From the NCBI GenBank assembly GCA_037140715.1, contig JBAXDX010000111.1, positions 1 through 7,482 on the forward strand: a DNA stretch of 7,482 nucleotides, in the 5' to 3' direction. Source of the stretch: JAUZPB01 sp037140715 (lineage in GTDB: Bacteria > Bacteroidota > Ignavibacteria > Ignavibacteriales > SURF-24). Both the position numbers and the translations under genes were made by a program. Shown here in pieces: positions 5,919 through 7,482 of this stretch (position 1 is the stretch's first letter; each line of letters opens with the position of its first letter). The notes beneath the pieces were generated by a model. That model made no database searches. It worked only from the letters and a program-made list of their open reading frames with translations, and was not told where the DNA came from.

Positions 5919-6881
5919 ATGGCAGTTATATATTTAACGACTCAGGGAGCAACATTAAAAAGAGAATCGAGACGTTTGTATGTGGAGAAGGATAACATTG
6001 AATTATTCGAAATTCAGGCACGGCAGACAGAATCGGTAATTATATTTGGAAACATTCAGGTAAGCACGCAGGCACTTGCGTTAATAGGCGAAGAAGGTAT
6101 AACGGTAACATATTTATATTTCAATGGAAAAATGAAAGGACAATTTTTGCCGCCATTGAATAAAAATATTGATTTAAGGCTGGAGCAATATCATATAGTA
6201 TGCAATGAAAATGCGTGTCTTGAAGCTGCAAAGTTTATGCTGTTAAAAAAGATTGAAGCCATGGAGGAGTTTTACAGGCATTGCCGGCAGAAAAGTGAGT
6301 TTGCAAATCAATATGAAATTAAGCGTGAACTTGAAGAAACCCGTGAGAAAATTCGGGAAGCTGAACAATATGATGAACTGCTGGGATATGAAGGAGCAGC
6401 TTCAAGGGCGCATTTTCATTATTATTCACAGTTGTTTAAAGGGGAAATTTTGTTTGCCGGGCGAAGTAAACATCCGCCTGAGGATGAAGCCAATGCAATG
6501 TTAAGTCTGGGCTACACGTTAATGCAGAATTTAATTAATGGAATATGTGCTGCTTCCGGACTGGATGTTTACGCCGGGTTTTTACACAGACCGGATTATG
6601 CCAGACCTTCAATAACGCTGGATATTCTGGAGGGGTTCAGACCAGTTGTTGATAAATTTGTGTTAAACCTGGCGAATCTGAGTATTATAACCAGAAAGGA
6701 TTTCAGGGAAGAAGGGAATTACAAATTTTTATTAAATAACGCGGCGTTAAAAAAATATCTGTTAAACTGGAACAATCTCATTTATGCTGATGACAATGAA
6801 TTATTAAAAAAGATTGTTTCGGTAACAGGAGAGGTTGTCAAGTATATAAGAAACCACGGACTGAAGACGGAAGTAGCTTAA
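5919..6881 (+). CDS. cas1: CRISPR adaptation integrase Cas1
   Basis: The metal-dependent integrase that, with Cas2, inserts new spacers into a CRISPR array. Residues 1 to about 85 make the N-terminal beta domain (IYLTTQGATLKRE start), followed by the helical catalytic domain. The metal site is visible: E158 in LLGYEGAASRAHF (154-166), H223 in GFLHRPDYARPS (220-231), and the acidic pair D235/E238 in LDILEGFRP (234-242). The 320-residue length is normal, and no reverse transcriptase or Cas4 fusion is present. Type assignment from Cas1 alone is not safe, but the CARF neighbour points to type III. A strong ribosome-binding site sets the start, and cas2 follows after three bases. A 291-base gap separates cas1 from the upstream cas-related genes, so it may have its own promoter. 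Confidence 0.97.
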   Translation: MAVIYLTTQGATLKRESRRLYVEKDNIELFEIQARQTESVIIFGNIQVSTQALALIGEEGITVTYLYFNGKMKGQFLPPLNKNIDLRLEQYHIVCNENACLEAAKFMLLKKIEAMEEFYRHCRQKSEFANQYEIKRELEETREKIREAEQYDELLGYEGAASRAHFHYYSQLFKGEILFAGRSKHPPEDEANAMLSLGYTLMQNLINGICAASGLDVYAGFLHRPDYARPSITLDILEGFRPVVDKFVLNLANLSIITRKDFREEGNYKFLLNNAALKKYLLNWNNLIYADDNELLKKIVSVTGEVVKYIRNHGLKTEVA

Positions 6882-6884
6882 AGC

Positions 6885-7157
6885 ATGTATATTATCACTT
6901 ATGATATTGTGGAAGATAAGAGGCGCTGCCGGGTACACAAACTCTTAAAGGATTACGGACACAGGGTGCAGTATTCAGTATTCGAAACAGACATAACCGA
7001 AAAAGAACTGGCTTATTTAATAAAAAAGTTAAAGACAATTATAAATATCGAAACTGATAATATTAACTTCTATTTTTCCTGCCGGAATTGTGAGGCAAAA
7101 GCTTCCCAAATTGGCAAAAGCAGGAAAACCGGGTACTTATCGGCTTATGTCATATAA
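6885..7157 (+). CDS. cas2: CRISPR adaptation protein Cas2
   Basis: The small dimeric partner that bridges two Cas1 dimers during spacer integration. The N-terminal strand MYIITYDIVEDKRR carries the conserved Asp (D7). GHRVQYSVFETDIT (25-38) and FYFSCRNC (62-69) are the typical later elements of this ferredoxin-like fold. At 90 residues it is full length. It starts three bases after the cas1 stop, so the two are almost certainly one transcript. Twenty-six bases after its stop, a tandem-repeat structure begins instead of a recognisable leader and CRISPR array. Confidence 0.97.
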   Translation: MYIITYDIVEDKRRCRVHKLLKDYGHRVQYSVFETDITEKELAYLIKKLKTIINIETDNINFYFSCRNCEAKASQIGKSRKTGYLSAYVI

Positions 7158-7183
7158 ATGAGAAAACAATAAAAATTGAAATC

Positions 7184-7219
7184 GACACTAAAAGAGTCGG
7201 CGTTGACTCTTTTAGTATC
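7184..7219. repeat. Inverted core pair capping the tandem array (hairpin)
   Basis: GACACTAAAAGAGTC (7184-7198) is the reverse complement of the array core. It faces the first direct core (7205-7219) across the 6-base loop GGCGTT. The 15-base stem has one mismatch, caused by the GTATC variant of the first core. No T-run follows, so it is not a standard intrinsic terminator, although it could slow or stop cas1-cas2 transcription. It marks the left edge of the array precisely. Confidence 0.85.
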
Positions 7220-7482
7220 AAAGCCGACTCTTTTAGTGTCGGCGTTGACTCTTTTAGTGTCAAAGCCGACTCTTTTAGTGTCGGCGTTGACTCTTTTAGT
7301 ATCAAAGCCGACTCTTTTAGTGTCGGCGTTGACTCTTTTAGTGTCAAAGCCGACTCTTTTAGTGTCGGCGTTGACTCTTTTAGTGTCAAAGCCGACTCTT
7401 TTAGTGTCGGCGTTGACTCTTTTAGTATCAAAGCCGACTCTTTTAGTGTCGGCGTTGACTCTTTTAGTGTCAAAGCCGACTC
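7205..7482. repeat. Tandem array, 21-base period in 42-base units, open at the window end
   Basis: Thirteen complete copies and the start of a fourteenth of the core GACTCTTTTAGTRTC recur exactly every 21 bases. Linkers alternate strictly between AAAGCC and GGCGTT, giving a 42-base unit. The only variation seen is GTATC instead of GTGTC in the cores at 7205, 7289 and 7415. Each even core is flanked by GCC and GGC, allowing a 6-base stem (GCCGAC with GTCGGC) around a 9-base loop. Each odd core can form a longer stem (GGCGTTGAC with GTCAAAGCC, 8 of 9 paired). Adjacent stems compete for the same linkers. Two frames on each strand are free of stops because the period is a multiple of three, so open frames here do not imply coding. 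There are no unique spacers, so this is not a CRISPR array by the usual definition. Confidence 0.93.

Noticed and set aside
7150..7473. Reverse-strand open frame of repeated TLKESTP/TLKESAL heptads
   Set aside because: It is a translation of the tandem array. Two frames on each strand stay open because the period is 21 bases. The apparent start is an internal TTG and the tail overlaps cas2, so there is no independent evidence of coding.
7184..7482. CRISPR array
   Set aside because: The linkers between cores are only six bases and just two sequences alternate throughout. There are no unique spacers and no repeat of the usual 24-40 bases separated by variable sequence.

Overview
The window is AT-rich bacterial DNA that reads almost entirely on the + strand. 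It appears to be an accessory (defence) island. Shine-Dalgarno sequences are visible before several genes. The protein set (DRGH-type secreted nuclease, DUF805 membrane protein, Cas6 with a Cys cluster, CARF protein, Cas1-Cas2) and the AATCAT-iterated intergenic repeats suggest a Gram-negative-type anaerobe, perhaps of the Bacteroidota/Ignavibacteria group or the Spirochaetes. That placement is a low-confidence guess.

Left part (1-2460): the last codons of an unseen upstream gene are followed by a YhdJ-type adenine DNA methyltransferase with no visible restriction partner. A short AATCAT/ATGATT inverted repeat lies directly behind it. Next come an exported or membrane-anchored DNA/RNA non-specific endonuclease and a DUF805 membrane protein.

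Middle part (2461-5627): an unrecognised, highly charged 102-residue protein overlaps the start of a Cas6 crRNA-processing endoribonuclease. Then comes a CARF protein whose C-terminal third looks like a RelE-family mRNA interferase, the architecture of Cami1. This is followed by a 50-residue basic protein and a 123-residue protein of a family often met near CRISPR loci. CARF effectors are switched on by cyclic oligoadenylate made by Cas10, so the region belongs with a type III CRISPR system. However, no cas10 or csm/cmr gene is present in the window.

Right part (5628-7482): a 291-base gap carrying a strong hairpin (apparently related to the first AATCAT repeat) precedes a tight cas1-cas2 pair. 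Directly after cas2, where a CRISPR array would normally begin, there is instead a nearly perfect tandem array. A 15-base core (GACTCTTTTAGTRTC) recurs every 21 bases with two strictly alternating 6-base linkers, giving a 42-base higher-order unit. An inverted copy of the core caps its left edge, and the array runs off the window end. It has no unique spacers, so it is not an ordinary CRISPR array, and it is the least explained structure here.

Working model (inference): Cas1-Cas2 and Cas6 supply adaptation and crRNA processing to a type III effector encoded elsewhere, the CARF-RelE protein arrests translation when signalled, and the 123-residue protein may modulate signalling. The role of the tandem array is unknown.
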